From positions 744,001-808,000 of the forward strand of contig NZ_CP047358.1 in the NCBI RefSeq assembly GCF_030408855.1: a DNA stretch of 64,000 bases, written 5' to 3'. Under the pieces are notes generated by a model. That model saw only the letters and a list, made by a program, of their open reading frames with translations. It was not told where the DNA came from and did no database searches. A program made the translations under genes and the position numbers. How positions within the stretch are numbered: the stretch's first letter is position 1; the number at the start of each line of letters is the position of its first letter. This document shows, in pieces, positions 1-8,370 of this stretch. The stretch is from Corynebacterium glaucum. Its GTDB lineage: Bacteria; Actinomycetota; Actinomycetes; Mycobacteriales; Mycobacteriaceae.

Positions 1-1
1 C

Positions 2-103
2 GCGGACGGAGCCTACGCGACCGGCCAGGCGATGCTCACGCACGCTGCGACCACGCTTGCGACGCAAGCGCAGTCTCTTCCCGTCGCAGAGTGCTGGTCG
101 TGA
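2..103 (+). CDS. C-terminal end of an unidentified protein (partial)
   Basis: An open frame enters from the left edge and ends in TGA at 101-103, giving about 33 residues (begins ADGAYATGQAM, ends PVAECWS). It is convergent with the TetR gene, whose stop codon begins one base later. That tight tail-to-tail packing is typical here and is the main support for it being coding. Too little is present to assign a family. Confidence 0.35.
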   Translation, partial: ADGAYATGQAMLTHAATTLATQAQSLPVAECWS

Positions 104-104
104 A

Positions 105-788
105 CTAACTCGTCGGCATTTCCGCGCTCACCCGGGATACTAGCTCCAGTGTCCGTTCACCGCGTCGCTGTGGAATGTCGGCGTGAAGCACGTCGAGCAC
201 CGCATCAGCAATGGTGACCGACGGCGCGGGGAGTGCGTCGTCGACAAGCGGATAGGGCGCGATGCCAGTGTTATCGCGCATCTCGATGGCCGCGAGCGTC
301 ATATGGAACGGCAGCTCGATGCGGGGATCGTCTTCACCGACGATCTGTGCGGCGAGGTCGCGGTAAATGCCCTCGAGCTGGGCGCGGGCCGCGTGGTACT
401 CGGCGAACTCATCGTTGGTGAGCACCGGGAGCTGATAAAGCCTTCCGATGTTCCAGTTCGAGCTGAGCAAGATACGGGTCTCGGCCGCGACAAGCGCCCA
501 GAGTTTGAGCGCCGGTGACTCGTCCGACTCTGCAAGATCGGACGCGAGATCCAACGCGGGCTGAATCGTGCTCATCAGCAACGTCATGAAGATGTCGTTC
601 TTTGAAGGGAAGTGGTAGTACAGCGAAGCTTGTCGCATGCCGACGGCTTCCGCGATCTGGTGCGTCGAAGTAGTCGCAAAACCGTGGCGGGTGAACAGCT
701 CGGACGAGGCGTCAAGGATCTCCTCGCGGGCGGTGCTACCGCGCCGTCGGGGACTCTGCTTGCGCGGGCGGCCGACCGTTCCTGCCAT
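105..788 (-). CDS. TetR/AcrR-family transcriptional regulator
   Basis: About 227 residues. After a basic tail (GRPRKQSPRRRG) comes a classic TetR N-terminal helix-turn-helix: AREEILDASSELFTRHGF, then TSTHQIAEAVGM, then QASLYYHFPSKNDI. The C-terminal part is the variable ligand-binding domain. The frame is open to 848, but an upstream start would lie inside the rpsR terminator hairpin. The ATG at 788 has a GGAG motif about 10 nt before it and a TAGAGT -10-like hexamer (minus strand, 830-835) about 40 nt upstream. No target gene is evident in the window; the neighbour on the left is outside it. Confidence 0.85.
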   Translation of the reverse strand: MAGTVGRPRKQSPRRRGSTAREEILDASSELFTRHGFATTSTHQIAEAVGMRQASLYYHFPSKNDIFMTLLMSTIQPALDLASDLAESDESPALKLWALVAAETRILLSSNWNIGRLYQLPVLTNDEFAEYHAARAQLEGIYRDLAAQIVGEDDPRIELPFHMTLAAIEMRDNTGIAPYPLVDDALPAPSVTIADAVLDVLHADIPQRRGERTLELVSRVSAEMPTS

Positions 789-845
789 ATGCGCCTCATC
801 TCCATTCGTGGCTTCAAGATCGAACGACAACTCTAGACACGAAAA

Positions 846-885
846 CACCCGTCCTCAACCCTGGCGAAACAGGGGAGAACGGGTG
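846..885 (-). terminator. Rho-independent terminator of the rpmB-rpsR operon
   Basis: A 7-bp outer arm (CACCCGT at 846-852 with ACGGGTG at 879-885) encloses a second perfect arm (CCCTG / CAGGG). On the minus strand the hairpin is followed by GTTTTC. It lies 34 nt past the rpsR stop. Confidence 0.8.
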
Positions 886-919
886 GATCGAAGATGCTTA
901 CGCTGTTGTCAACCGATTC

Positions 920-1168
920 TTAGCGGCTGGTGAACGGCAGAAGAGCCATCTCGCGCGCGTTCTTCACGGCGGTGGCCACCTGACGCTGCTGCTGCGGGGT
1001 CAGGCCGGTCACGCGACGGGAGCGGATCTTGTGACGGTCAGAGATGAACAGTCGCAGGGTCTCGATGTCTTTGTAATCGACGGTTTCGATGCCCTTTGCC
1101 TTCAGCGGGTTCTTCTTCGGGCGGCGGGACTGCTCCATGCGCGGCTTACGCTGGTTGTTGCGCTTCAT
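920..1168 (-). CDS. rpsR: 30S ribosomal protein S18, zinc-independent form
   Basis: 82 residues. The S18 core is clear ([18 protein letters not shown], then [19 protein letters not shown]). S18 sits on the platform of the small subunit next to S6. The protein has no cysteine, so it is the C-minus type; zinc-binding S18 forms carry cysteines near the N-terminus. It is the last gene of a compact four-gene ribosomal operon (rpmB, rpmG, rpsN, rpsR), 15 nt after rpsN, and is followed by a hairpin terminator. Confidence 0.97.
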   Translation of the reverse strand: MKRNNQRKPRMEQSRRPKKNPLKAKGIETVDYKDIETLRLFISDRHKIRSRRVTGLTPQQQRQVATAVKNAREMALLPFTSR

Positions 1169-1183
1169 TGGTAGTTGTCCTCC

Positions 1184-1489
1184 TTACCACGAAGACTTAC
1201 GGACGCCAGGCAGCTCACCACGGTGAGCCATCTCGCGCATACGGACACGGGAAACACCGAACTTGCGGAGGTAGCCGCGGGGGCGGCCGTCACGAGAGTC
1301 ACGGTTGCGCACGCGCACCGGGGAGGCGTCGCGCGGCTGACGGTTGAGCTCGAACTGAGCGTCGAGACGATCCTCGTCGGAAGTCTCCGGGTTGCGGATG
1401 ATCGCCTTCAGCTCGTTACGGCGTTCTGCGTAGCGAGCGACGATCTCCTTGCGCTGTTCATTCTTCGCAATCTTGGACTTTTTCGCCAT
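1184..1489 (-). CDS. rpsN: 30S ribosomal protein S14, long zinc-independent form
   Basis: 101 residues, the long S14 type without the CxxC-x12-CxxC zinc ribbon of the short form. Recognisable segments are [20 protein letters not shown] at the N-terminus and the C-terminal [19 protein letters not shown] block that contacts 16S rRNA in the head of the 30S subunit. It sits 3 nt downstream of rpmG in the same operon. Confidence 0.97.
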   Translation of the reverse strand: MAKKSKIAKNEQRKEIVARYAERRNELKAIIRNPETSDEDRLDAQFELNRQPRDASPVRVRNRDSRDGRPRGYLRKFGVSRVRMREMAHRGELPGVRKSSW

Positions 1490-1492
1490 GGA

Positions 1493-1657
1493 TTATCGCT
1501 CCTCGCGGAATTCGACGTGCTTGCGCACAATCGGGTCGTACTTCTTCAGCGAAATACGGTCCGGGTTGTTGCGCTTGTTCTTGCGGGTGACGTAGGTGAA
1601 GCCCGTGCCAGCGGTGGACTTGAGCTTGATGATCGGACGGATATCGTTACGTGCCAT
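1493..1657 (-). CDS. rpmG: 50S ribosomal protein L33, zinc-independent form
   Basis: 54 residues, beginning [20 protein letters not shown] and containing [13 protein letters not shown], the L33 signature. It is cysteine-free, so it lacks the two CxxC knuckles of the zinc form. Its ATG overlaps the rpmB stop codon by one base (TAATG), which indicates translational coupling. L33 binds near the E site of the large subunit. Confidence 0.96.
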   Translation of the reverse strand: MARNDIRPIIKLKSTAGTGFTYVTRKNKRNNPDRISLKKYDPIVRKHVEFREER

Positions 1658-1893
1658 TAGATCTTCTCACCTCGTGCGCGGATCTGTGCCACGACGGACT
1701 CGATGCCGTCGCGGTCGATGATCTTGAGACCCTTCGTGGAAACGTTCAGGGTAATCGTGCGGCCCTCGGAGGGCAGGTAGAACTTCCGCTTCTGCACGTT
1801 GGGGTTCCAACGGCGCGAGTGGCGGCGGTGCGAGTGGGACACGGTTTTGCCGAACGACGGCTGCTTCCCCGTGACCTGGCAATGTGCCGACAT
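1657..1893 (-). CDS. rpmB: 50S ribosomal protein L28
   Basis: 78 residues starting [20 protein letters not shown], with the family's [15 protein letters not shown] block. Only one cysteine remains, so the four-cysteine zinc site is absent. It is the first gene of the rpmB-rpmG-rpsN-rpsR operon. In mycobacteria a comparable set of C-minus paralogues is repressed by Zur. I could not see a convincing Zur palindrome in the roughly 240 bp upstream, so this operon may simply be constitutive. Confidence 0.96.
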   Translation of the reverse strand: MSAHCQVTGKQPSFGKTVSHSHRRHSRRWNPNVQKRKFYLPSEGRTITLNVSTKGLKIIDRDGIESVVAQIRARGEKI

Positions 1894-2137
1894 TGGTTAC
1901 TTCCTTTACTTCTGCCGCCCACGCACTGATCACGTTGTGAGGAGGGCACCGAAAGGATGCATTGGAAAACGCATCGGTGCAGGTGTAATCGGTTGACGCA
2001 GGCGTTTACGTGTTCTTCGACAACAGCGAGTGACAACCTTACAGCTTTGCCGCGCGGATTCCTAATCGCTGATCGCGTTCCGCAATGCCCGCCCACGAGC
2101 ATTTTCCACCGCACCGGTGCAGATGGTTCCCGTGCAG

Positions 2138-2773
2138 CGCAGGGTGATGGAAGACTGGCGCTCATGCTGCAAGGAGATCCTCGGCGGAATCCTGCTTTAG
2201 CTGCTCATGGTCATGATGGGTGTCGGCATCTTCACCCTCGCCGCGCGCCTCTACCGCGCCGGCTTGTTCCAGCCAGAGCAGGTTGCTTTACGACGCAAGA
2301 TTGCACGGGTCGGTCTCGGCATCGGGCTTCCACTTGATTGGGGGTTGCGGCTTTTCGCAAGCGGGTCCTCCGGTGTCTTCACCCGGTACCTCAGCTCCAC
2401 CATTGTTGCTTTTGGGGTCCTGGCGTTGATTGCTGGTTTCTACGTGAAACGCAACAACCGCCTCGGCGCTGCGGGCAGCGCCTTGGCGGCTGTGGGCAGG
2501 ATGGCTGTGACGTGCTACATCCTGCAGAATCTATTGGCATCAATCGTGTTTTACGACTTCGGCCTTGGCGCGGCCCGGGTCACTGACGGTGAGTTGCAAT
2601 GGTTGAGGGTCACGCTGATCTACATCGGCCTCTGTGCGGTGCTTATCGGGCTCAGTGTGTTCTAGCTACGAAAGTTTCCGCGGGGGCCGGTGGAGACCGT
2701 TATGCATTGGGTGTACGAGTCGCCTGGCCGGGCTGGCCAGGCTGGCCGGCGAGCAGGTCACGGATCTCAGTGA
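2138..2773 (+). pseudogene. Decayed DUF418 membrane protein, C-terminal part
   Basis: Reading one frame across this stretch gives the C-terminal half of a DUF418 multi-pass membrane protein: GGILL-stop-LLMVMMGVGIF, the conserved AAVGRMAVTCYILQNLLAS, then CAVLIGLSVF-stop-LRKF and GPVETVMHWVYESP. Two in-frame TAG codons (2198-2200 and 2663-2665) break it. At the second, family members normally have tryptophan, so it looks like TGG to TAG. The N-terminal half is missing. The longest uninterrupted piece is 2207-2665. The tail overlaps the 3' end of mscL on the other strand. Confidence 0.75.
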
Positions 2774-3131
2774 GCAGCTCGGTCTCGGTCGGGTCCTCAA
2801 CCTCCGGGTCGATGCCCTTGCGGCGCTTCTGTGCCTCGTCAAGCTTGTTCATCGGCGCAACGATGATGAAGTAGACAACTGCGGCGATGAGCAGGAAGTT
2901 GATGAAGGCGGTGATCAGTGCGCCGAAGTCGATGAAGGTGGCCTCATTGCCAGGAAGGACGTGGATGCCTAAGGGGGAGAAGTCTGCGCCGCCGACCGCG
3001 GAGATCAGCGGGTTGATGATGTTGTCCGAGAACGCGGTGACAACGGCGGTGAATGCCGAACCGATGACGACACCGACAGCCAAATCGATGACGTTGCCGC
3101 GCATGATGAAATCTTTGAATCCTTGAAGCAT
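2700..3131 (-). CDS. mscL: Large-conductance mechanosensitive channel MscL
   Basis: 143 residues. The N-terminal helix and first membrane segment are typical (MLQGFKDFIMRGNVIDLAVG, VVIGSAFTAVVTAF). A periplasmic loop and second membrane segment (ALITAFINFLLIAAVVYFII) follow, then a charged C-terminal helix ending in a Gln-Pro-Gly-rich tail. It forms a homopentameric emergency valve that opens on hypo-osmotic shock. An AGGAGA ribosome-binding site precedes the ATG. MscL also sits near mprAB-pepD-mog in mycobacteria. Together with BetP in this window it covers both directions of osmotic stress. Confidence 0.96.
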   Translation of the reverse strand: MLQGFKDFIMRGNVIDLAVGVVIGSAFTAVVTAFSDNIINPLISAVGGADFSPLGIHVLPGNEATFIDFGALITAFINFLLIAAVVYFIIVAPMNKLDEAQKRRKGIDPEVEDPTETELLTEIRDLLAGQPGQPGQATRTPNA

Positions 3132-3293
3132 GTGCTCTCCTAAATACAGGCCTAGTTGACGTGGATCGGGTGAAGAACTTATCTGACGCGCGGATTAAGT
3201 GCGAAACCAAAGCGGTTTACCGGAGTGTCGCGGGTGGACAAAGGTGGACGGGGGACTCGTCGATAAGCGAACCGCCCAATTATGAGAATGGGC

Positions 3294-3341
3294 GCCTGAG
3301 CTGTAAGCTTTTGCGAGTCCAATTTCGCACCCAACTCAGGC
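3294..3341 (+). promoter_or_regulatory. Structured 5' leader of rpmE-rpmF
   Basis: Nested perfect inverted repeats: GCCTGAG (3294-3300) with CTCAGGC (3335-3341), enclosing TGCGA (3312-3316) with TCGCA (3325-3329). The element lies about 60 nt before the rpmE start. It may be an RNA structure controlling L31/L32 synthesis or a protein operator. This rests on pairing potential only. Confidence 0.4.
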
Positions 3342-3400
3342 ACGGCCGTACGCCTACGGAATCGACCTGATGTTCAACCCTGAGGGAGACGAATCCAACA

Positions 3401-3670
3401 ATGAGGAATGACATTCACCCGGATTACCACCCGGTGATCTTCCAGGACGCAAACACGGGGCACAAGTTCCTGACGCGTTCCACCCTGACCTCCGACCGCA
3501 CTGACCAGTGGGAAGACGGCAACGAGTACCCGCTCGTCGTCGTTGACGTGACTTCCGAGTCGCACCCGTTCTGGACCGGCGCCCAGCGTCTCATGGACAC
3601 TGCTGGCCGCGTGGAGAAGTTCAACCAGCGTTTCGGTGGCATGGCTCGCCGCAAGAAGAAGTCCAACTAA
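3401..3670 (+). CDS. rpmE2: 50S ribosomal protein L31 type B, zinc-independent
   Basis: 89 residues, the longer type B L31: begins [20 protein letters not shown], contains [20 protein letters not shown] and ends in a basic [12 protein letters not shown] tail. There are no cysteines, unlike the zinc-binding L31. It forms a two-gene operon with rpmF (25 nt apart), which ends in a hairpin plus T-run. It belongs functionally with the zinc-independent set at 920-1893, from which mscL and a dead gene separate it. Confidence 0.96.
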   Translation: MRNDIHPDYHPVIFQDANTGHKFLTRSTLTSDRTDQWEDGNEYPLVVVDVTSESHPFWTGAQRLMDTAGRVEKFNQRFGGMARRKKKSN

Positions 3671-3695
3671 GCGCACCCTGTAAGGAGGTACAACG

Positions 3696-3869
3696 ATGGC
3701 AACCCCGAAGTTTCGTAAGTCCCGTGCAAACACCCGCATGCGTCGTTCGCAGTGGAAGGCTGACAATCCGGAGCTGACGACCGTCAAGATTGACGGCCAG
3801 GAAGTGCGCATCCCGCGCCGGTTGGTCAAGGCGGCAAAGGCTGGCCTGATCGATGTCGAGCAGTTCTAA
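3696..3869 (+). CDS. rpmF: 50S ribosomal protein L32
   Basis: 57 residues, beginning [20 protein letters not shown], the L32 signature, and ending GLIDVEQF. It has no cysteine. A strong TAAGGAGG-like ribosome-binding site lies at 3681-3688, about 7 nt before the ATG. It is the second gene after rpmE2 and is followed directly by a terminator. Confidence 0.96.
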   Translation: MATPKFRKSRANTRMRRSQWKADNPELTTVKIDGQEVRIPRRLVKAAKAGLIDVEQF

Positions 3870-3884
3870 ACTGAACTCGGCGCG

Positions 3885-3921
3885 CCGGATCTCCCAACGC
3901 GTTTGGTAGGTCCGGTTTTTT
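3885..3921 (+). terminator. Rho-independent terminator after rpmF
   Basis: CCGGA (3885-3889) pairs with TCCGG (3911-3915), with an inner CCAA/TTGG stem. Six T residues follow at 3916-3921. Confidence 0.88.
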
Positions 3922-3990
3922 CTGGTCAATTTACGGCTCAATTGGGTAATCAAGCGCAATTTGAGTTTGCTATACGTTAAGATTTATCAC

Positions 3991-4689
3991 ATGAAAATTT
4001 TGGTTGTGGATGACGAGCAAGCCGTCCGCGAATCACTGAAGCGGTCGTTGCGGTTCAACGGCTACGATGTGTTACTCGCGGAGGACGGCGAGGAAGCTCT
4101 TCAATTAATCCGTGAGCAGCGCCCGGATCTGACGATTCTTGATGTGATGATGCCGAAGCTCGATGGCCTCGGCGTGTGTCGAGTGCTGCGTGAGGAAGGG
4201 GATCACACCCCGATCCTGATGCTCACCGCGCGCGATGATGTTGCGGATCGAGTGGCCGGTTTGGATGCCGGTGCCGACGACTACCTACCGAAGCCGTTCG
4301 CGCTCGAGGAGTTGCTCGCCCGCGTTCGCTCACTGCTGCGTCGCACCCGGGAGACCCCAACGTCGGAGGAGACCATTGAACGTGCGGCGCTAACGTTCGG
4401 GGATTTGACGATGAATCCGGAGACCCGCGAGGTCACCCGCGCTGGCCGCCAGATCACGTTGACCCGAACCGAGTTCGCACTGCTGCTTCTTTTGATGAAC
4501 AACGCACGCCGCGTGCTTACCCGGCAGCAGATCCTCGAGGAGGTCTGGGGCTACGACTTCCCGACGTCTGGCAACGCACTCGAGGTCTACATCGGCTACC
4601 TGCGGCGCAAGACCGAGGCCGAAGGTGAGTCAAGGCTGATCCACACCGTGCGCGGTGTTGGTTACGTCCTGCGGGAGAACGCTCCGTGA
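3991..4689 (+). CDS. mprA: OmpR-family response regulator (MprA-like)
   Basis: 232 residues. The receiver domain has the acidic pocket VVDDE, the phospho-acceptor Asp51 in [13 protein letters not shown], and the [13 protein letters not shown] lysine. A winged-helix OmpR DNA-binding domain ends [13 protein letters not shown]. The start at 3991 is chosen over an upstream in-frame ATG because TAAGAT (3978-3983) lies 7 nt before it, a leaderless pattern. The stop overlaps the kinase start (GTGA). Followed by a sensor kinase, PepD-like protease and Mog, this is the block that in mycobacteria is mprA-mprB-pepD-moaB2, an envelope-stress system. The likely C. glutamicum counterpart is cgtR2. Confidence 0.93.
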   Translation: MKILVVDDEQAVRESLKRSLRFNGYDVLLAEDGEEALQLIREQRPDLTILDVMMPKLDGLGVCRVLREEGDHTPILMLTARDDVADRVAGLDAGADDYLPKPFALEELLARVRSLLRRTRETPTSEETIERAALTFGDLTMNPETREVTRAGRQITLTRTEFALLLLLMNNARRVLTRQQILEEVWGYDFPTSGNALEVYIGYLRRKTEAEGESRLIHTVRGVGYVLRENAP

Positions 4690-6212
4690 TCCTCCGACAG
4701 TCCGCAGAAAACTACACCCGCGACAAACACGCGAGGCTAGACAATAGTAGTGACAACGCGGACGCTGAGTTCCACCCGGCGAGTTTCTTTGGGCTGGGAC
4801 TGACCACCCGCCAGCAGTTAGCGTTCTTGGCGGGTGCAATGGTGGTGGTCACCGTGTTGCTGACCTTTACGGTGGGCACGTGGGCGGTTTCGTCTGCGCG
4901 CTTGAGCAGGTTGGATAGCGAGCTGAGCTCCAAAGCGTTTGTGGAGATGACTGAGCTGCGCGAGGACGGATTGGCCGACCCGGACGCGATCCGCCAAGAA
5001 GTGTGGCGGTTCAAGACCCATAACCCCTTCGTGCGCATTGCGGTTTCGCCCGCAGGGTCCGAGGGTTTCTACGGCGATCCGGTCCCGGTCGGTGGGGAGT
5101 TCGCGCCGCTGTCAAACGGCGACGAGCTGTCCACCCGCACCTTGGGTTCGGAGCGCGTAGTGGTGCGTCGTTCACAAGAAGGCGAGTACGTCGCGCTTTC
5201 CCAGATGATCGATCCTTATGGACAACTGGTGGGCAGCCTCGGGGCGGGATTGCTCATCATTTCCGGGCTTGGGGCGCTGTTGGCGTGGGGATTGGGCAAC
5301 CTCGTCGTTGCCGCAGGCCTGCGACCCCTCCAACGCCTCCAGCGGGCGGCCGAAGGGGTCACGCGCACGGGAAAGCTGCGCATGCTGCCAGTCGATGGGG
5401 ACGACGAATGGGCGCAGGTCAGCGCGTCATACAACGACATGCTGCGCACCATTCAAGATTCCCGCACACGTCAGGCGCAGCTGGTTGCCGATGCCGGCCA
5501 CGAACTGAAAACGCCACTGACCTCGATGCGCACCAACATCGAATTGCTGAACATGCTGTACTCCTCGGGGCGCCAGGACCAGATCTCGCAAGAAGATCTG
5601 GCCGACCTGCAGCACGACGTGATTGCCCAAATGGAAGAGATGTCTTCTCTGATCACGGACCTTGTCGATCTGGCGAGGGAAGACGCGCCTGGCACCGTGT
5701 CGGAAGAGTTCCGCTTGGATGAGGTCATCGAGGAAGCCCTGGAGCGTGGCCGGCGCCGCCGTCCTGACGTGCAGTTCCGATACCGCGCCGACCCGTGGAT
5801 CATGCGAGGAGATCGTGCGGCCATGGTGCGTGCCCCGCTCAACATCATCGATAACGCGTTGAAGTGGTCGCCGCCAGGTGGCACTGTGCGCATTTCACTG
5901 CGTGCCGCGACGCGGCGCGCAGTGCTCATCGTTGATGATTCCGGCCCGGGTATCCCGCCGGAGGAGCGTGACAAAGTGTTCCAGCGCTTCTACCGCGCGA
6001 CGGAAACCCGCTCGACGCCGGGTTCTGGTCTGGGTCTTGCAATTACCCACCAGGTCCTCGAACGCCACAAGGCAAAGGTCTTCGTAGAAGAATCCGACGA
6101 CGGCGGCGCACGCTTCCGCGTTGTCTTCCCCGGCCGCGTCCCGTCCGATCTGGAGCTGGCCGGAGGGGTTGACTCCGCTGCTGAGGTGCCGGACGCAAGC
6201 GTAGACCTGTAA
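4686..6212 (+). CDS. mprB: Membrane sensor histidine kinase (MprB-like)
   Basis: 508 residues from a GTG that overlaps the regulator's stop codon. Order: cytoplasmic leader of about 44 residues, TM1 (about 45-67), extracytoplasmic sensor (about 68-180), TM2 (about 182-206), HAMP (about 207-260), HisKA with phospho-acceptor His272 in [12 protein letters not shown], then an HATPase domain with N box [17 protein letters not shown] and GSGLGLA. It should phosphorylate the adjacent regulator in response to envelope stress. In mycobacteria MprB is modulated by chaperones and the PepD protease encoded next to it; the same adjacency holds here. Confidence 0.93.
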   Translation: MILRQSAENYTRDKHARLDNSSDNADAEFHPASFFGLGLTTRQQLAFLAGAMVVVTVLLTFTVGTWAVSSARLSRLDSELSSKAFVEMTELREDGLADPDAIRQEVWRFKTHNPFVRIAVSPAGSEGFYGDPVPVGGEFAPLSNGDELSTRTLGSERVVVRRSQEGEYVALSQMIDPYGQLVGSLGAGLLIISGLGALLAWGLGNLVVAAGLRPLQRLQRAAEGVTRTGKLRMLPVDGDDEWAQVSASYNDMLRTIQDSRTRQAQLVADAGHELKTPLTSMRTNIELLNMLYSSGRQDQISQEDLADLQHDVIAQMEEMSSLITDLVDLAREDAPGTVSEEFRLDEVIEEALERGRRRRPDVQFRYRADPWIMRGDRAAMVRAPLNIIDNALKWSPPGGTVRISLRAATRRAVLIVDDSGPGIPPEERDKVFQRFYRATETRSTPGSGLGLAITHQVLERHKAKVFVEESDDGGARFRVVFPGRVPSDLELAGGVDSAAEVPDASVDL

Positions 6213-6328
6213 CGCTTCCCGCCATCAAGCTCTTTCACAGCCGGTGCCCAGGGTGCGGCTGGAGAATCTTTGGCAGGAAAGTTTTTCTTCGTTAGTGCAG
6301 TCACAGACGCATCGGGCATCATGGTGGG

Positions 6329-7543
6329 GTGAGTAACGCATATCCTCCTCAAGGCCCGTACGAGCCAAACCAGAACTCCTCCTACGAGCCATCTACCTCG
6401 AACGCTGGTGTGCAACCAGCGTTGAACGAACCTCAGTCAAACCCTGCCTCGCAGCCGAAGCGACGCTCTGGCGTCGGTGCGGCGATTGCGGTGGCAACAG
6501 TGACCTCGCTCCTCGTTGGCGGAGGCGCGGGCTATCTCGCGGGTTCCAACGCTACCCCGGAGCCGCGCGATTTCCAGAACAGCTTGAACCAGCCGGTGAC
6601 CGACTTGGTGGAAGAAGCTCCAGACGGCTCCGTCGAAAAGGTCGCTGCCGCGGTGTTGCCGGCGGTTGTCTCCATCGAGGTGATCGGTCAGCGTTCCGCA
6701 GCTGAGGGGTCCGGCTCCATCGTCTCTTCTGACGGGTACGTGCTGACGAACCACCACGTCATCGAGTCTGCTGCGGACAACCACGGCGAAATCACCGTCA
6801 CCTTGAATGACGGTTCCCGGCACCCAGCGACCTATGTCGCATCCGATGTGAATACTGACATCGGCGTTATCAAGATTGACGGCGTGGAAAACCTGCCGAC
6901 TTTGGAGTTCGGCAATTCGAATGACCTCAGAGTGGGCCAGCAGGTCGTCGCTATCGGCTCGCCCCTTGGGCTTTCCGCAACCGTGACAAGCGGCATCGTT
7001 TCCGCCCTCAACCGTCCCGTTCGTGCGGGCCAGGGTGGGGGAGAGAGCTCGCTTATGGACGGCATCCAGACGGACGCAGCGATTAACCCCGGTAACTCGG
7101 GCGGCCCATTGGTCGACATGCAAGGTCGTCTCGTAGGCATGAACTCGGTCATCGCGTCGTTGTCGTCGGGTGGTCCAGGTGGACAGGGCGGAGGCTCGAT
7201 CGGTCTCGGCTTTGCGATTCCGTCGAACTTCGCCCAGCGAGTCGCCAACCAGCTCATCGAAACCGGCGAGGCGAAGCAACCGATGCTGGGTGTGCAGGTC
7301 AATGTGATGGGAGACGCATCAGAAGGTGCCGTCATCGCCGACGTGCAACCGGGAAGCCCCGCGGAGCAGGCCGGGCTGAAACAAGGCGAAACGATTATCC
7401 GGCTGAATGACCGCCCGATCGAGTCCGCAGACGCATTGATCGCGGCAACGCGTTCGCGCGATTTCGGCGAGACGGTGACCCTCGAGGTGCGCGGTACCGA
7501 CGGCGAACTCAGAACGGTAGAGGTGACGTTAAGTTCCGAGTAA
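6329..7543 (+). CDS. pepD: Membrane-anchored HtrA/PepD-like serine protease with PDZ domain
   Basis: 404 residues from a GTG. There is a Pro/Asn/Gln-rich cytoplasmic N-terminus, one membrane segment at about 50-72, then a trypsin-like domain with catalytic His143 (LTNHHVIE), Asp177 (NTDIGVIKI) and Ser257 (NPGNSGGP). A single PDZ domain occupies about residues 310-400. HtrA proteases degrade or refold misfolded exported proteins. Position right after the two-component pair suggests it is part of the same envelope-stress response, as target or modulator. Confidence 0.93.
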   Translation: MSNAYPPQGPYEPNQNSSYEPSTSNAGVQPALNEPQSNPASQPKRRSGVGAAIAVATVTSLLVGGGAGYLAGSNATPEPRDFQNSLNQPVTDLVEEAPDGSVEKVAAAVLPAVVSIEVIGQRSAAEGSGSIVSSDGYVLTNHHVIESAADNHGEITVTLNDGSRHPATYVASDVNTDIGVIKIDGVENLPTLEFGNSNDLRVGQQVVAIGSPLGLSATVTSGIVSALNRPVRAGQGGGESSLMDGIQTDAAINPGNSGGPLVDMQGRLVGMNSVIASLSSGGPGGQGGGSIGLGFAIPSNFAQRVANQLIETGEAKQPMLGVQVNVMGDASEGAVIADVQPGSPAEQAGLKQGETIIRLNDRPIESADALIAATRSRDFGETVTLEVRGTDGELRTVEVTLSSE

Positions 7544-7596
7544 AGTGCGATGCGTAGCTTCGTCAGATGAGCAGCAGAGGTAAAGGTGGAAAATCT

Positions 7597-8160
7597 ATGA
7601 CTACCGCGCAAGACTCGCTGGATTTCTTAGAACCGGATGAGGAGTTTCTCCGCGCCGCGGAACTTGAAACTGGCTCTCGGCCCGCACCCTGCGCGCTTGT
7701 GGTCTTAGTCGGCGACCGTCGCTTCGACAGTCCCGACGACAACACGCACTCGATGGTCGCTGAGTTATTAACCGAAATCGGCCTCGAGGTTGATGCCGTT
7801 GTGCACACGAAGTCGAAGAAGTCGGAGATCCGCAAAGCGATTGAGACCGGTGTTGTCGGCGGCGTTGATCTGGTGTTGACAATCGGTGGCACTGGTGTTG
7901 GCCCGCGCGACAAGACACCAGAAGCGACGCGCGCCGTGATTGACAAAATGGTGCCCGGGGTCAGTCAGGCCCTCCGCTCCTCCGGTCAGGCCTGCGGTGC
8001 GGTCGATGCCTGCACCTCGCGTGGGATCTGCGGCGTTTCGGGTTCTACCGTTGTGGTGAACCTCGCGCCGAGCCGCCAGGCGATCCGCGACGGCATCGCA
8101 ACCATCGGTCCGCTGATCTCGCACCTGATCAGTGAGCTCGACGAACACAGCGTCAGCTAG
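7597..8160 (+). CDS. mog: MoaB/Mog-type molybdopterin-binding protein
   Basis: About 187 residues. The MoCF fold motif is clear: LTIGGTGVGPRDKTPEATRA, with the GGTG loop that binds molybdopterin. Members adenylylate molybdopterin (Mog) or are MoaB paralogues. The start is taken at 7597, which has AAAGGTGG about 7 nt upstream; an in-frame ATG at 7567 has no such site. It follows pepD closely, the same order as pepD-moaB2 in mycobacteria. Why a molybdopterin-family protein travels with this stress locus is unclear. Confidence 0.88.
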   Translation: MTTAQDSLDFLEPDEEFLRAAELETGSRPAPCALVVLVGDRRFDSPDDNTHSMVAELLTEIGLEVDAVVHTKSKKSEIRKAIETGVVGGVDLVLTIGGTGVGPRDKTPEATRAVIDKMVPGVSQALRSSGQACGAVDACTSRGICGVSGSTVVVNLAPSRQAIRDGIATIGPLISHLISELDEHSVS

Positions 8161-8164
8161 ACGG

Positions 8165-8356
8165 ATGGCTCGAGCACGCCGCCGCGCCAAGCGGACCGCG
8201 GATGTGGACTACGACCGCACGGCTGACGTGCCCCTGCAGTCAGCCGATACAACGTCTGACGACGAGCGCGTCGTCGAACTTGATGACAACGCGCCCGAGC
8301 TGCTGAGCGACCGGGAATTCTACGAGCACGAACGCCCACCCCACCACGGTGAATAA
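8165..8356 (+). CDS. Small conserved hypothetical protein
   Basis: 63 residues starting MARARRRAKRTADVDYDRTA: a strongly basic N-terminus, then an acidic Asp/Glu-rich middle and a His/Pro end (HERPPHHGE). No membrane segment or known domain is seen. It starts 4 nt after the mog stop, so it is probably cotranscribed. Function unknown. Confidence 0.65.
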   Translation: MARARRRAKRTADVDYDRTADVPLQSADTTSDDERVVELDDNAPELLSDREFYEHERPPHHGE

Positions 8357-8370
8357 CCCAGCTACCGCGC

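Noticed and set aside
1894..2137. Possible Zur operator or small gene upstream of rpmB
   Set aside because: Only a GATGC/GCATC inverted repeat with a 10-nt loop is visible; nothing like the Zur palindrome and no credible ORF.
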